From assembly GCF_002102255.1 (NCBI RefSeq), contig NZ_LQPH01000150.1:55957-119956 (forward strand): a DNA stretch of 64,000 bases. The letters are read 5' to 3'. A program made the position numbers and the translations under genes. This DNA is from Mycobacterium nebraskense. Lineage in GTDB: Bacteria; Actinomycetota; Actinomycetes; Mycobacteriales; Mycobacteriaceae. This document shows positions 42,585 to 51,749 of this stretch, piece by piece. The notes below the pieces were generated by a model that was not told the DNA's origin, did no database searches, and saw only the letters and a list, made by a program, of their open reading frames with translations. The stretch's first letter is position 1; the number at the start of each line of letters is the position of its first letter.

Positions 42585-45500
42585 ACCCGCGCTACAGCCC
42601 GGACGAATTAGCTTGCGCGCTGGGGCTTTTCCCGCCCACCGACGAGCAGGCCGCCGTCATCGCGGCACCGCCCGGACCGCTGGTCGTCATCGCGGGCGCC
42701 GGCGCCGGCAAAACCGAGACCATGGCCGCGCGGGTGGTGTGGCTCATCGCCAACGGCTACGCCGAACCCGGCCAGGTGCTGGGATTGACCTTCACCCGCA
42801 AGGCCGCCGGCCAGCTGCTGCGCCGGGTCCGGTCCCGGCTGGCCCGGTTGGCCGGCGTCGGCTTGGGTCCCGACGGCGCGGCCCCCGCGGAACCGGCGGG
42901 CGCCCCGACGGTCAGCACCTACCACGCCTTCGCCGGTTCGTTGATCCGCGATTACGGGCTGTTGTTGCCCATCGAGCCCGACACCCGGCTGCTAGGCGAG
43001 ACGGAGCTGTGGCAGCTGGCTTTCGACGTGGTGAGCGGATATCGGGGCGAGCTGCGCACCGACAAGACCCCGGCCGCGGTCGCGTCGATGGTGTTGCGGT
43101 TGTGGGGTCAGCTGGCCGAACACCTGGTGGACACCCGCCAGCTCGGCGATACCCATGTCGAGCTGGAGCGGCTGATCCACGCGCTGCCGGCGGGCCCCAA
43201 TCAGCGCGACCGCGGCCCCAGTCAGTGGCTGCTGCGGCTGCTGGCCACCCAGACCCAGCGCGCCGAGCTGGTACCGCTGCTCGATGCGCTGAACCAGCGC
43301 ATGCGCGCCGCCAAGACGATGGACTTCGGCGTCCAGATGGCCTGTGCGGCACGGCTGGCGGCGAACTTCCCACAGGTCGGCGAAGACCTGCGCGGCCGCT
43401 ACCGGGTGGTGCTGCTCGACGAGTACCAGGACACCGGGCATGCCCAACGGGTCGCCCTGTCGGCCTTGTTCGGCGGTGGCGTCGACGATGGGCTGGCCCT
43501 GACCGCCGTCGGCGACCCGATTCAGTCGATCTACGGTTGGCGCGGCGCCTCGGCGACCAACCTGCCGCGCTTCACCACCGACTTTCCCCTATCCGACGGC
43601 GCCCCCGCGCCGGTCCTGGAGCTGCGGACCAGCTGGCGCAACCCGCCGCGGGCCCTGCAGCTGGCCAACGCGATATCGGCGGAGGCGCGCCGCAGGTCGG
43701 TCGCGGTGCACGCGCTGCGGCCGCGACCGGACGCCGCGCCGGGGACCGTCCGCTGCGCACTGCTTACCGATGTGCAGGCTGAACGTGAATGGATCGCCGA
43801 CGAGCTCGCTACTCGGTACCACGGGGCCCGGGACGACGGCGTGAGCCCGCCGACCGCCGCGGTTCTGGTGCGCCGCAACGCCGACGCCGCCCCCATCGCC
43901 GATGCCCTGCGCGCCCGCGGAATCCCGGTCGAGGTCGTCGGGCTGGCGGGGCTGCTGTCCGTCCCCGAGGTCGCCGACGTGGTGGCCATGCTGCGGCTCG
44001 TCGCCGACCCAACCGCGGGCGCGGCGGCGATGCGGGTGCTCACGGGTCCGCGCTGGCGCCTCGGGGGTCGGGACATCGCCGCGCTCTGGCGGCGTGCTCG
44101 GCAACTCTGCGACGGGCTGGGCGCGGGCGGGACGTCCGCGCCGGAATCGATCGCGATCGCCGCGGGCCTGGAGGCCGACACCGCGTGCCTGGCCGACGCC
44201 ATCGCCGATCCGGGTCCGGCCGAAAAGTACTCGGCCGCGGGATATCGGCGCATCACCGCCCTGGCCGCCGAACTGCGCGCCCTGCGCGGCCACCTGGGCC
44301 ATTCCCTGCCGGACCTGGTCGCCGAGGTGCGCCGCGTGCTGGGCGTCGACTGTGACGTCCGCGCCGCGGCGGCGGCGAACGCGGGCTGGACCGGCACCGA
44401 ACACCTCGACGCGTTCGCTGACGTCGTCGCCGGCTACGCCGACCGAGCCGACGTCGCCGGCGTGACTGACCGTTCCGCAACGGCGTCGGTGTCGGGCCTG
44501 TTGGCGTTCCTGGAGGTGGCCGAGTCCGTCGAGAACGGTTTGCCGCCGGCCCCGTTGGTGGCCGCGCGCGACCGCGTCCAGGTGCTCACGGTGCATTCCG
44601 CGAAGGGGTTGGAGTGGCAGGTGGTGGCGGTGGCACACCTGTCGGGCGGAATCTTTCCGTCGACCGCCTCCAGGAGCACCTGGCTCACCGACGCGGCCGA
44701 GCTACCGCCGCTGTTGCGGGGCGACCGCGCCTCGGTCGGTGCACTGGGCATCCCGGTGCTGGACACCTCGGACGTCACCGATCGAAAGCAGTTGTCCGAC
44801 AAGATTTCCGAGCATCGCCGCCAGCTCGAACAGCGCCGCGTCGACGAGGAGCGCCGGCTGTTGTATGTCGCCGTCACCCGGGCCGAGGACACCCTGCTGG
44901 TGTCGGGTCATCATTGGGGTGCCACCGGTATCAAACCGCGCGGCCCCTCGGATTTCCTGTGCGAGATCAAGGAGGTCATCGACCGTTCGGCCGCGGCCGG
45001 GGAGCCCTGCGGGGTGGTGGATCAGTGGGCGCCCGCGCCCGCCGACGGTGACCGGAACCCGTTGCGCGACAACACCGTCGAGGCGGTATGGCCGGCCGAC
45101 CCGCTGGCCGCCCGGCGCGGCGATGTCGAGCGCGGCGCGGCGTTGGTGACCCGGGCGATGTCGGGCGACGCGGGTGAGGAAAGCGCCGACATCGAGGGTT
45201 GGGCCGCCGACGTCGATGCGCTACTGGCCGAGCGCGCGCGGTTGGCGGAACCGACCGCCGGGGAGCTGCCCAGTCAGTTGTCGGTCAGCGGCCTGGTGGA
45301 CCTGGCCCGCGACCCCGCGGGCGCGGCGCAGCGGCTGAGGCATCGGCTGCCGACCCGCCCGGACCCGCATGCGTTGCTGGGCAATGCCTTTCACGCCTGG
45401 GTTCAGCAGTTCTACGGCGCCGAGTGTCTGTTCGATCTCGCCGACCTGCCGGGCGCCGCGGACTCCGACGTCGGAGATACCCGGGAATTGGCCGCGTTGC

Positions 45501-45865
45501 AGGCGGCTTTCACCGAATCGCCGTGGGCGGCCCGCGCTCCCATCGCCGTCGAGGTGCCGTTCGAAATGCCGATCGGCGACACGCTGGTGCGCGGCCGCAT
45601 CGACGCGGTGTTCGCCGACCCCGACGGCGGCGCCACGGTCGTGGACTGGAAGACGGGTGAGCCGCCGCACGGGCCGGAAGCCGTGCGGCAGGCCGCCGTC
45701 CAGCTCGCCGTCTACCGCTTGGCGTGGGCCGCCTTGTCCGGTGTCCCGGAATCGTCGGTGCGGACGGCCTTCTATTACGTGCGCGCCCGCGCCACGATCG
45801 CCCCCGATGATCTGCCCGCCCCCGCTGAACTGGCCGGGTTGCTGGCCGACCCCGCCGTCGCGTGA
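42581..45865 (+). CDS. adnB: Helicase-nuclease subunit AdnB (Rv3201c-like)
   Basis: 1094-residue partner of AdnA and the leading motor of the complex. Walker A is VIAGAGAGKTETMAARVV; motif II is VVLLDEYQDTGHAQR; motif VI region LLYVAVTRAEDTLLVSGHHW. The C-terminal nuclease has GRIDAVFADPDGGATVVDWKTGEPP. The start is ATG at 42581 inside the adnA stop (ATGA); longer forms read into adnA. Unlike AdnA, no terminal Fe-S cysteine cluster is visible, agreeing with the known asymmetry. Confidence 0.94.
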   Translation: MNPRYSPDELACALGLFPPTDEQAAVIAAPPGPLVVIAGAGAGKTETMAARVVWLIANGYAEPGQVLGLTFTRKAAGQLLRRVRSRLARLAGVGLGPDGAAPAEPAGAPTVSTYHAFAGSLIRDYGLLLPIEPDTRLLGETELWQLAFDVVSGYRGELRTDKTPAAVASMVLRLWGQLAEHLVDTRQLGDTHVELERLIHALPAGPNQRDRGPSQWLLRLLATQTQRAELVPLLDALNQRMRAAKTMDFGVQMACAARLAANFPQVGEDLRGRYRVVLLDEYQDTGHAQRVALSALFGGGVDDGLALTAVGDPIQSIYGWRGASATNLPRFTTDFPLSDGAPAPVLELRTSWRNPPRALQLANAISAEARRRSVAVHALRPRPDAAPGTVRCALLTDVQAEREWIADELATRYHGARDDGVSPPTAAVLVRRNADAAPIADALRARGIPVEVVGLAGLLSVPEVADVVAMLRLVADPTAGAAAMRVLTGPRWRLGGRDIAALWRRARQLCDGLGAGGTSAPESIAIAAGLEADTACLADAIADPGPAEKYSAAGYRRITALAAELRALRGHLGHSLPDLVAEVRRVLGVDCDVRAAAAANAGWTGTEHLDAFADVVAGYADRADVAGVTDRSATASVSGLLAFLEVAESVENGLPPAPLVAARDRVQVLTVHSAKGLEWQVVAVAHLSGGIFPSTASRSTWLTDAAELPPLLRGDRASVGALGIPVLDTSDVTDRKQLSDKISEHRRQLEQRRVDEERRLLYVAVTRAEDTLLVSGHHWGATGIKPRGPSDFLCEIKEVIDRSAAAGEPCGVVDQWAPAPADGDRNPLRDNTVEAVWPADPLAARRGDVERGAALVTRAMSGDAGEESADIEGWAADVDALLAERARLAEPTAGELPSQLSVSGLVDLARDPAGAAQRLRHRLPTRPDPHALLGNAFHAWVQQFYGAECLFDLADLPGAADSDVGDTRELAALQAAFTESPWAARAPIAVEVPFEMPIGDTLVRGRIDAVFADPDGGATVVDWKTGEPPHGPEAVRQAAVQLAVYRLAWAALSGVPESSVRTAFYYVRARATIAPDDLPAPAELAGLLADPAVA

Positions 45866-45955
45866 CCTGCGCTGCCCGCGTACGCGGGTCGCGATCGTGG
45901 TTACATTGATTCGTGCGTGTCTCCTGCGCTGGCGTCGAGCCGATGACGGACCGCC

Positions 45956-47026
45956 GTGCGCAACGGTAGGTCCCGACAACTGAGCGGCCTGGAAGAAGCG
46001 CTGACCGCCCAGCGAGGCCACCAATTGGTCGGCGTGGTGCGCATCCCCGAGGATCACGCCAGCCCCATCCGCGTCATCACCCGCCGCGTGGCCATCGCGC
46101 TGGTCGTGTTGTTCGCCGCGGCGGTCATCGTTTATGCGGACCGCAACGGGTACCGCGATGTGCGGGGGCAGCCGCTGACCTTTCTGGACTGTGTGTACTT
46201 CTCCGCGGTGTCACTGTCGACGACGGGCTACGGCGACATCACGCCGTACACCGAAACCGCGCGTTTGGTTCACACCCTGATTTTTACCGCGCTGCGGATC
46301 GCGTTCCTGGCCGTGCTGGTCGGCACGACCCTCGAAGTGCTCTCCGAGCGGTCCCGGCAAGGGTGGAAGATTCAGCGTTGGAGGAACAAAGTGCGCAACC
46401 ACACGATCGTGATCGGCTACGGCACCAAGGGCAAAACGGCGGTCGCCGCCATCCTCGGTGACGAGGCTGCCCAGGGGGACGTCGTCGTCGTCGACACCGA
46501 TCGGAGCACCCTCGAGCACGCCGCCAGCGCGGGCCTGGTGACCGTGCACGGCGACGCCACCAAGGCCGATGTCCTGCGGTTGGCCGGGGCGCAGCACGCC
46601 GCCTCGATCATCGTCGCCACCAGCCGCGACGACACCGCGGTGCTGGTGACGTTGACGGCGCGCGAGATTGCGCCCAACGCCAAAATCGTGGCGTCGATCC
46701 GGGAATCCGAAAACCAGCACCTGCTGCAGCAATCGGGCGCGGACTCGGTGGTGGTCTCCTCGGCCACCGCCGGCCGGCTGCTCGGGCTTGCCACCACCAC
46801 ACCGAGCGTCGTGGAGATGATCGAGGACCTGCTGACCCCGGACTTCGGGCTGGCGATCGCCGAGCGCGAGGTGGAGCCGACCGAGGTCGGCGGTTCCCCG
46901 CGGCATCTGCGCGACATCGTGCTCGGCGTGGTGCGCGACGGCCACCTGCTGCGCATCGGCGCGCCCGAGGTGGACGCCGTCGAGGCCAACGACCGGTTGC
47001 TCTACATCCGGCACGCGGGGCACTAG
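45956..47026 (+). CDS. K+ channel subunit with RCK domain (Rv3200c-like)
   Basis: 356-residue two-transmembrane K+ channel: first helix VAIALVVLFAAAVIVYA, pore with selectivity filter SLSTTGYGDITPYT, second helix LIFTALRIAFLAVLVGTTLEVL, then RCK/TrkA-N (IVIGYGTKGKTAVAAILGDEAA, VTVHGDATKADVLRLAGA) and a TrkA-C-like end. Passive K+ flux gated by a cytosolic ligand or nucleotide. GTG start at 45956. Its TAG overlaps the first mini-ORF of the repeat chain that leads to nudC. Confidence 0.92.
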   Translation: MRNGRSRQLSGLEEALTAQRGHQLVGVVRIPEDHASPIRVITRRVAIALVVLFAAAVIVYADRNGYRDVRGQPLTFLDCVYFSAVSLSTTGYGDITPYTETARLVHTLIFTALRIAFLAVLVGTTLEVLSERSRQGWKIQRWRNKVRNHTIVIGYGTKGKTAVAAILGDEAAQGDVVVVDTDRSTLEHAASAGLVTVHGDATKADVLRLAGAQHAASIIVATSRDDTAVLVTLTAREIAPNAKIVASIRESENQHLLQQSGADSVVVSSATAGRLLGLATTTPSVVEMIEDLLTPDFGLAIAEREVEPTEVGGSPRHLRDIVLGVVRDGHLLRIGAPEVDAVEANDRLLYIRHAGH

Positions 47027-47144
47027 TGGCGATCGCAGGAGCGGCGAAGCCGGTCGCGGTGGGTCGCCACGGAGTGAGGGCCTAGTGGCGATCGCAAGAG
47101 CGGCGAAGCCGGTCGCGGTGGGTCGCCACGGAGTGAGGGCCTAG
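47024..47144 (+). repeat. Two tandem 59-bp MIRU-type units carrying coupled mini-ORFs
   Basis: Copies at 47024-47082 and 47083-47141 differ at one base (GCAGGA versus GCAAGA). Each contains a 19-codon frame (GTG GCG ATC GCA ... AGG GCC TAG) whose GTG overlaps the preceding TAG as TAGTG and whose own TAG overlaps the next GTG. The chain is channel stop (47024-47026), mini-ORF 1 (47026-47085), mini-ORF 2 (47085-47144), nudC start (47144). This is the architecture described for MIRU elements. The first codons of nudC repeat those of the mini-ORFs. Confidence 0.85.
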
Positions 47145-48076
47145 TGGCGATCGCGGACTTTCAGCTGCGGAACGTTCCGTTGCTGTCGCGCGTCGGCGCC
47201 GACCGGGCCGACCAGCTGCGCACCGACGTCGAAGCGGCCACCGCCGGATGGGCGGACGCGGCGCTGCTGCGGGTGGATTCGCGCAGCCAGGTGCTGGTCG
47301 CCGACGGCCGGGTGGTGCTTGGCGCCGCGGCCAAGCTGGCCGACAAGCCGCCACCGGAAGCGGTGTTCCTGGGCCGCATCGACAACGACCGCCACGTGTG
47401 GGCCATCCGCGGCGCGCTGGAGGCACCGGCGGACCCCAACGTGCGCACCGAGGTGGTGAACCTGCGCGGCCTTGGCTCGATCCTCGACGACACCAGCAGT
47501 CAGCTGGTGTCGTCGGCCGTCGCGCTGCTCAATTGGCATGACTCCGCGCGGTTCAGCTCGGTGGACGGTTCACCGACCAGGCCGGCCCGGGCGGGCTGGG
47601 CGCGGGTCAATCCGGTCACCGGGCACGAGGAGTTCCCGCGCATCGACCCGGCGGTGATCTGCCTGGTCCACGATGGCGGCGACCGCGCGGTGCTGGCCCG
47701 CCAGGCGGTGTGGCCGGAGCGGATGTTCTCGCTGCTGGCCGGGTTCGTCGAGGCCGGTGAATCCTTCGAGGTCTGCGTCGCTCGCGAGATTCGCGAGGAA
47801 ATCGGCCTCACCGTCCGCGACGTGCGCTACCTGGGCAGCCAGCCGTGGCCGTTCCCGCGCTCACTCATGGTCGGCTTCCACGCCGTCGCGGACCCGAGCG
47901 AGGACTTCTCGTTCAACGACGGTGAGATCGCCGAGGCGGCGTGGTTCACCCGCGACGAGGTGCGCGCGGCGCTGGCTGCGGGTGACTGGTCCAGCTCGGC
48001 GGAGTCGAAACTGCTGCTGCCCGGGGCGATCTCGATCGCGCGGGTGATCATCGAATCCTGGGCCGCGATCGACTGA
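47144..48076 (+). CDS. nudC: NADH pyrophosphatase NudC (Rv3199c-like)
   Basis: 310-residue Nudix hydrolase that cleaves NAD(H), related dinucleotides and NAD caps on RNA. Nudix box GFVEAGESFEVCVAREIREEIG (Glu cluster intact) near residues 205-226, then the NudC signature SQPWPFPRSLM. The zinc ribbon of classical NudC is lost: the RFCGRCG and CPACG positions read RFSSVDG and NPVTG, as in other mycobacteria. GTG start overlaps the mini-ORF 2 stop. Confidence 0.93.
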   Translation: MAIADFQLRNVPLLSRVGADRADQLRTDVEAATAGWADAALLRVDSRSQVLVADGRVVLGAAAKLADKPPPEAVFLGRIDNDRHVWAIRGALEAPADPNVRTEVVNLRGLGSILDDTSSQLVSSAVALLNWHDSARFSSVDGSPTRPARAGWARVNPVTGHEEFPRIDPAVICLVHDGGDRAVLARQAVWPERMFSLLAGFVEAGESFEVCVAREIREEIGLTVRDVRYLGSQPWPFPRSLMVGFHAVADPSEDFSFNDGEIAEAAWFTRDEVRAALAAGDWSSSAESKLLLPGAISIARVIIESWAAID

Positions 48077-48086
48077 CCCGACGCAG

Positions 48087-48767
48087 CTACTTGATGCGGT
48101 CGGTCACCGTCTTCAGGATGGTGCTGGCGATCTGCTCGGTGGGTTCGATTCCCAGCACGCCGACGGATACCAGCACCGATGATTTCACCGTGTACAGGTG
48201 GATCCATCCGTCGGAGTCCAACTTCAGGGTCTCGGTGTCCGGCTTGTTCAGGGCGAAGTCGTAGGCGCTGTGGTGCAGGGCGACGCACTGGTCCAGGGTC
48301 GTGTGCAGCTGGTTGAGGGCCCCGCGCGCGGCGGCCGCGTTCGGGTAGATGACGACGGCGTTGGTGACCTCGTTGATCGGGGCGATGCCGCCCGGCCTCA
48401 GGTCGTCGGTCGAGCCGCTGTAGGCGAGCGAACGATATTCCTTCCAGCCGCCGGCGAAGGTGAGGTCGGTGGTGCCCACCGCCCGACACGGGCCCGGCGG
48501 GTTCCCGACGGTCTCCCGTGGCGGATCGTGGCGATCGGCGTACGAATACGGTTGCAGGCCTTCGAAATTGGCGATGCGACGCGCGTCTTCGAGGCTGATG
48601 GTCAATGATTCGGCGTAGGCGTGTTGGGTGGGATTCGCCGTCGTATTGCCCGGCGAGTGCGAGCACGCCGACAGGAACGCCGCGGCGCCGCAGGCGATGA
48701 CGACCAAAGCTTTGCCGACCTTGGACAGACGCCGGAGAAAGCGGCTCGACCGAAAACTCGACGCCAT
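48087..48767 (-). CDS. Lipoprotein with PknH-type extracellular sensor domain
   Basis: 226 residues with a signal peptide and lipobox FLSAC (Cys near residue 35), so it is acylated and held on the outer face of the membrane. The rest resembles the PknH/LppH extracellular domain: AGGWKEYRSLAYSG, VVIYPNAAAARGALNQLHTTLDQC, and SSVLVSVGVLGIEPTEQIASTILKTVTDRI. The Cys in PPGPC and DQC probably pair. TAACAT and an AGGAG site lie just before the ATG. There is no counterpart between nudC and the mycoredoxin gene in M. tuberculosis. Ligand unknown. Confidence 0.8.
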   Translation of the reverse strand: MASSFRSSRFLRRLSKVGKALVVIACGAAAFLSACSHSPGNTTANPTQHAYAESLTISLEDARRIANFEGLQPYSYADRHDPPRETVGNPPGPCRAVGTTDLTFAGGWKEYRSLAYSGSTDDLRPGGIAPINEVTNAVVIYPNAAAARGALNQLHTTLDQCVALHHSAYDFALNKPDTETLKLDSDGWIHLYTVKSSVLVSVGVLGIEPTEQIASTILKTVTDRIK

Positions 48768-48853
48768 GGTCTCCTATGTTAGGCCGCTGTCCGCGGCGCG
48801 CGGACCACTTGATCAACGCCGGCGGCGTGTCGTCGCGGCCTGGGCCGATGCGC

Positions 48854-49108
48854 TCAGGCGCCGACTTCGGCCAGCTTGGCCTTCACCTCGGCCGCGCTCG
48901 GGTTGGTCAGCGTCGACCCGTCGGCGAACTTCACCGTCGGAACCGTCCTGTTGCCGCCATTGACCGAACCGACGAACTCCGCCGCCGCGGGGTCGTGCTC
49001 GATGTCGACCGCCTCGTAAGGGATTCCGTTGGACTTCAACACGGTCATGAGCCGGTGGCAGTAGCCACACCATGAGGTCGTGTAGACGGTGATCGGGGCG
49101 CTGGTCAT
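48854..49108 (-). CDS. mrx1: Mycoredoxin-1 (Rv3198A-like)
   Basis: 84-residue glutaredoxin-fold protein reducing mycothiol mixed disulfides. Active-site WCGYCHRL has C14 and C17; the cis-Pro loop is RTVPTVKFADG. TACGTT lies 8 nt before the ATG on the minus strand, suggesting leaderless transcription. Divergent from uvrD2 by about 130 bases. Confidence 0.93.
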   Translation of the reverse strand: MTSAPITVYTTSWCGYCHRLMTVLKSNGIPYEAVDIEHDPAAAEFVGSVNGGNRTVPTVKFADGSTLTNPSAAEVKAKLAEVGA

Positions 49109-49238
49109 AGCTCGTTAACGTAGCCCGCCGACAATGTGTTCCGCGCCGCGGGCACCGCACGGGTACGGGCGGCGTGGCGGCGGCAACTCGCCGACGCGCA
49201 CTGGGCGGCGCCACGGTTTGTCGGCTATCGCTGCCAAG

Positions 49239-51347
49239 ATGGACGCCATGCCGTTGGTCGCTGACGCCTTGACCGCCGGACTGGACGACGAGCAGCGCGA
49301 GGCCGTGCTGGCTCCGCGCGGGCCGGTCTGCGTGCTCGCTGGCGCCGGGACGGGCAAGACCCGCACCATCACGCACCGCATCGCCCAACTGGTGGCGGGC
49401 GGTCATGTGGCCGCCGGGCAGGTGCTGGCGGTCACCTTCACCCAGCGGGCGGCGGGGGAGATGCGCTCCCGGCTGCGGACGCTGGACGCCGCCACGGGCA
49501 CGGACACCGGTGTCGGCGGGGTGCAGGCGCTGACGTTTCACGCGGCGGCGCACCGGCAGCTGCGGTACTTCTGGCCGCGGGTGGTCGGTGACACCGGCTG
49601 GCAGCTGCTCGACACCAAGTTCGCCGTGGTCGCGCGGGCGGCCAGCCGCTCCCGGATCAACGCCAGCACCGACGACGTCCGCGACCTGGCGGGCGAGATC
49701 GAGTGGGCCAAGGCGTCGCTGATCACCCCGGAGGAGTACCCGGCGGCCGTGGCCGCGGCGGGGCGCGACATCCCGTTGGACGCCGCCCGGGTCGCGACGG
49801 TCTACGGCGCCTACGAGGCGCTGAAGGTGCGCGACGAATCGGTGACGCTGCTCGATTTCGACGACCTGCTGCTGCACACCGCGGCCGCGATCGAAAACGA
49901 CGCCGCCGTGGCCGACGAATTCCGGGGCCGCTACCGCTGCTTCGTCGTCGACGAATACCAGGACGTCACGCCGCTGCAGCAGCGGGTGCTGGCGGCGTGG
50001 CTGGGCGACCGGGACGACCTGACCGTCGTCGGCGACGCCAACCAGACCATCTACTCGTTCACCGGGGCCTCACCGCGGTTCCTGCTGGACTTCTCACGGC
50101 GGTATCCCGACGCCACCGTGGTCCGCCTGGAGCGCGACTACCGCTCCACCCCGCAGGTGGTGTCGTTGGCCAACCAGGTGATCGCCGCGGCCCGCGGCCG
50201 GGTCGCCGGCAGCAAGCTGCACCTGTCCGGGCAGCGTCCGCCAGGCCCGGCGCCGTCGTTCCACGAGTATCCCGACGAACCGGCCGAGGCCGCCGCGGTC
50301 GCCGCTTCGATCGCCCGGCTGATCGAAGCGGGCACCCCGCCGTCGGAGATCGCCGTGCTGTACCGGGTCAACGCGCAGTCGGAGGCCTATGAGGAAGCGT
50401 TGACCGAGGCGGGCGTTCCGTATCAGGTCCGCGGCGGCGAGGGTTTCTTCACCCGTCAGGAGATCAAGCAGGCGTTGTTGGCGCTGCAGCGGGCGGCCGA
50501 GCGCGGCGCCGAGGGGCCGCTGCCCGCCGTCGTGCGGGCGGTCCTGGAACCCCTGGGGCTGACGGCCGAGCCGCCGGTCGGCACCCGCGCCCGGGAGCGC
50601 TGGGAAGCGCTCACCGCGCTGGCCGAGCTGGTCGACGACGAGGTGGCCCAGCGCCCGCAGCTGGAACTCCCGGGCCTGGTGGCCGAACTGCGGTTGCGCG
50701 CCGACGCGCGACACCCGCCGGTGGTGCAGGGCGTCACGCTGGCCTCGCTGCACGCCGCCAAGGGACTGGAATGGGATGCGGTGTTCTTGGTCGGGCTGGC
50801 CGACGGCACACTGCCCATCTCGCACGCGTTGGCGCACGGCCCCGATAGCGAGGCCGTCGAGGAGGAACGTCGGCTGCTCTACGTCGGAATCACCAGGGCG
50901 AGAATACATTTGGCGCTCAGCTGGGCGCTGGCCCGCCACCCCGGCGGGCGGCAGGGCCGCAAGCCGTCACGGTTCCTCAACGGCATCGCGCCGCAGGCGC
51001 GCACCGACGCCGCGCCGAGCAAGGCCCGGCGCAACCGGGGCGCCGCGGCGCGCTGCCGGATCTGCAACAAGGACCTGTGCACCGCCGCGGCGGTCATGCT
51101 GCGGCGCTGTGAAACGTGCGCCGCCGACGTCGACGAGGAGTTGCTACTGCGGCTCAAGGCGTGGCGGCTCGACATCGCCAAGGAACAGAAGGTGCCCGCG
51201 TATGTCGTCTTCACCGACAACACGCTGATCGCGATCGCCGAGCTGCGCCCCGACGACGAGGACGCGCTGATCGCGATCCCCGGCATCGGCGCACGCAAGC
51301 TGGAACAGTACGGGCCCGACGTGCTGGAGCTGGTGCGCGACCGTTGA
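49239..51347 (+). CDS. uvrD2: ATP-dependent DNA helicase UvrD2 (Rv3198c-like)
   Basis: 702-residue SF1 helicase with a C-terminal HRDC domain. Walker A VLAGAGTGKTRTITHRI, motif II FVVDEYQDVTPLQQ, motif III GDANQTIYSFTGASPRFL, motif VI RLLYVGITRARIHLALSW. A tetracysteine zinc-type motif (CRICNKDLC ... CETC) separates the motor from the HRDC (AIPGIGARKLEQYG). TATCGC lies 7 nt before ATG 49239; ATG 49248 is an alternative. Essential in M. tuberculosis. Confidence 0.93.
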   Translation: MDAMPLVADALTAGLDDEQREAVLAPRGPVCVLAGAGTGKTRTITHRIAQLVAGGHVAAGQVLAVTFTQRAAGEMRSRLRTLDAATGTDTGVGGVQALTFHAAAHRQLRYFWPRVVGDTGWQLLDTKFAVVARAASRSRINASTDDVRDLAGEIEWAKASLITPEEYPAAVAAAGRDIPLDAARVATVYGAYEALKVRDESVTLLDFDDLLLHTAAAIENDAAVADEFRGRYRCFVVDEYQDVTPLQQRVLAAWLGDRDDLTVVGDANQTIYSFTGASPRFLLDFSRRYPDATVVRLERDYRSTPQVVSLANQVIAAARGRVAGSKLHLSGQRPPGPAPSFHEYPDEPAEAAAVAASIARLIEAGTPPSEIAVLYRVNAQSEAYEEALTEAGVPYQVRGGEGFFTRQEIKQALLALQRAAERGAEGPLPAVVRAVLEPLGLTAEPPVGTRARERWEALTALAELVDDEVAQRPQLELPGLVAELRLRADARHPPVVQGVTLASLHAAKGLEWDAVFLVGLADGTLPISHALAHGPDSEAVEEERRLLYVGITRARIHLALSWALARHPGGRQGRKPSRFLNGIAPQARTDAAPSKARRNRGAAARCRICNKDLCTAAAVMLRRCETCAADVDEELLLRLKAWRLDIAKEQKVPAYVVFTDNTLIAIAELRPDDEDALIAIPGIGARKLEQYGPDVLELVRDR

Positions 51348-51367
51348 CCGGTAAAGGTGCAGGTCAG

Positions 51368-51405
51368 AAAATCGGTTGTGGTGAACGGCGGCGACCGTTT
51401 ACCCT
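51368..51405 (+). promoter_or_regulatory. WhiB7-type promoter upstream of the whiB7 leader
   Basis: An AAAAT tract (51368-51372) sits three bases before a TTGTGG -35 (51376-51381), with TACCCT as -10 (51400-51405), 18-base spacer. An AT-rich stretch just upstream of the -35 is the known mark of WhiB7/SigA-activated promoters, so autoregulation is expected. Confidence 0.6.
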
Positions 51406-51445
51406 CGAAACCGCGTGCTGGCGCTATGAAAGGAGGGTGGCCACG

Positions 51446-51610
51446 ATGATCAACGACGCGTTCGGTGTAGGCGTGGCCGTCGCGGCGCTGTCCGCGCGGA
51501 CCTTCCATGCCGCCCACACCGCTACGCCGGCGGCCGCGCTCAAGCATCGCGCCGCCGCCGCCGCCACGAACGCGTCCGTGGGACTCGAGGTCCACCGAAT
51601 GGCTACGTAA
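51446..51610 (+). CDS. whiB7 leader peptide (upstream ORF)
   Basis: 54-codon frame with AGGAGG nine bases before the ATG. Begins MINDAFGVGVAVAALSA and ends VHRMAT, Ala-rich in the middle. It precedes the terminator at 51630 and lies in the long leader of whiB7, where ribosome stalling on the upstream ORF is known to permit read-through in mycobacteria. A regulatory role in cis is more likely than a stable protein. Confidence 0.7.
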   Translation: MINDAFGVGVAVAALSARTFHAAHTATPAAALKHRAAAAATNASVGLEVHRMAT

Positions 51611-51629
51611 CAGCCCGGTTTTCACCGAA

Positions 51630-51670
51630 TGGCCACGGACCCGAAGTCAAGGATCCGTGGCCACAGTTTT
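51630..51670 (+). terminator. Intrinsic attenuator in the whiB7 leader
   Basis: Arms TGGCCACGGA (51630-51639) and TCCGTGGCCA (51654-51663), perfect over 10 bases with 14 between, followed by CAGTTTT. The 3' arm can also pair with TGGCTACG at the end of the leader ORF (51600-51607), an 8-bp helix with one G-U. The two 5' partners lie in direct repeats CACCGAATGGCnACG at 51593-51607 and 51623-51637. This is a typical terminator/antiterminator choice. Confidence 0.75.
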
Positions 51671-51749
51671 AGGGGCATCAATATTGAAAGCCCGCTACCT
51701 GGTCCGGATCACCGCAGGAAGCCCCGACCAGGAAGCAGGTGAGCAGGAC

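Noticed and set aside
47024..47144. A CRISPR array or simple satellite before nudC
   Set aside because: There are only two adjoining units without spacers, and the start/stop overlaps explain the structure as MIRU.
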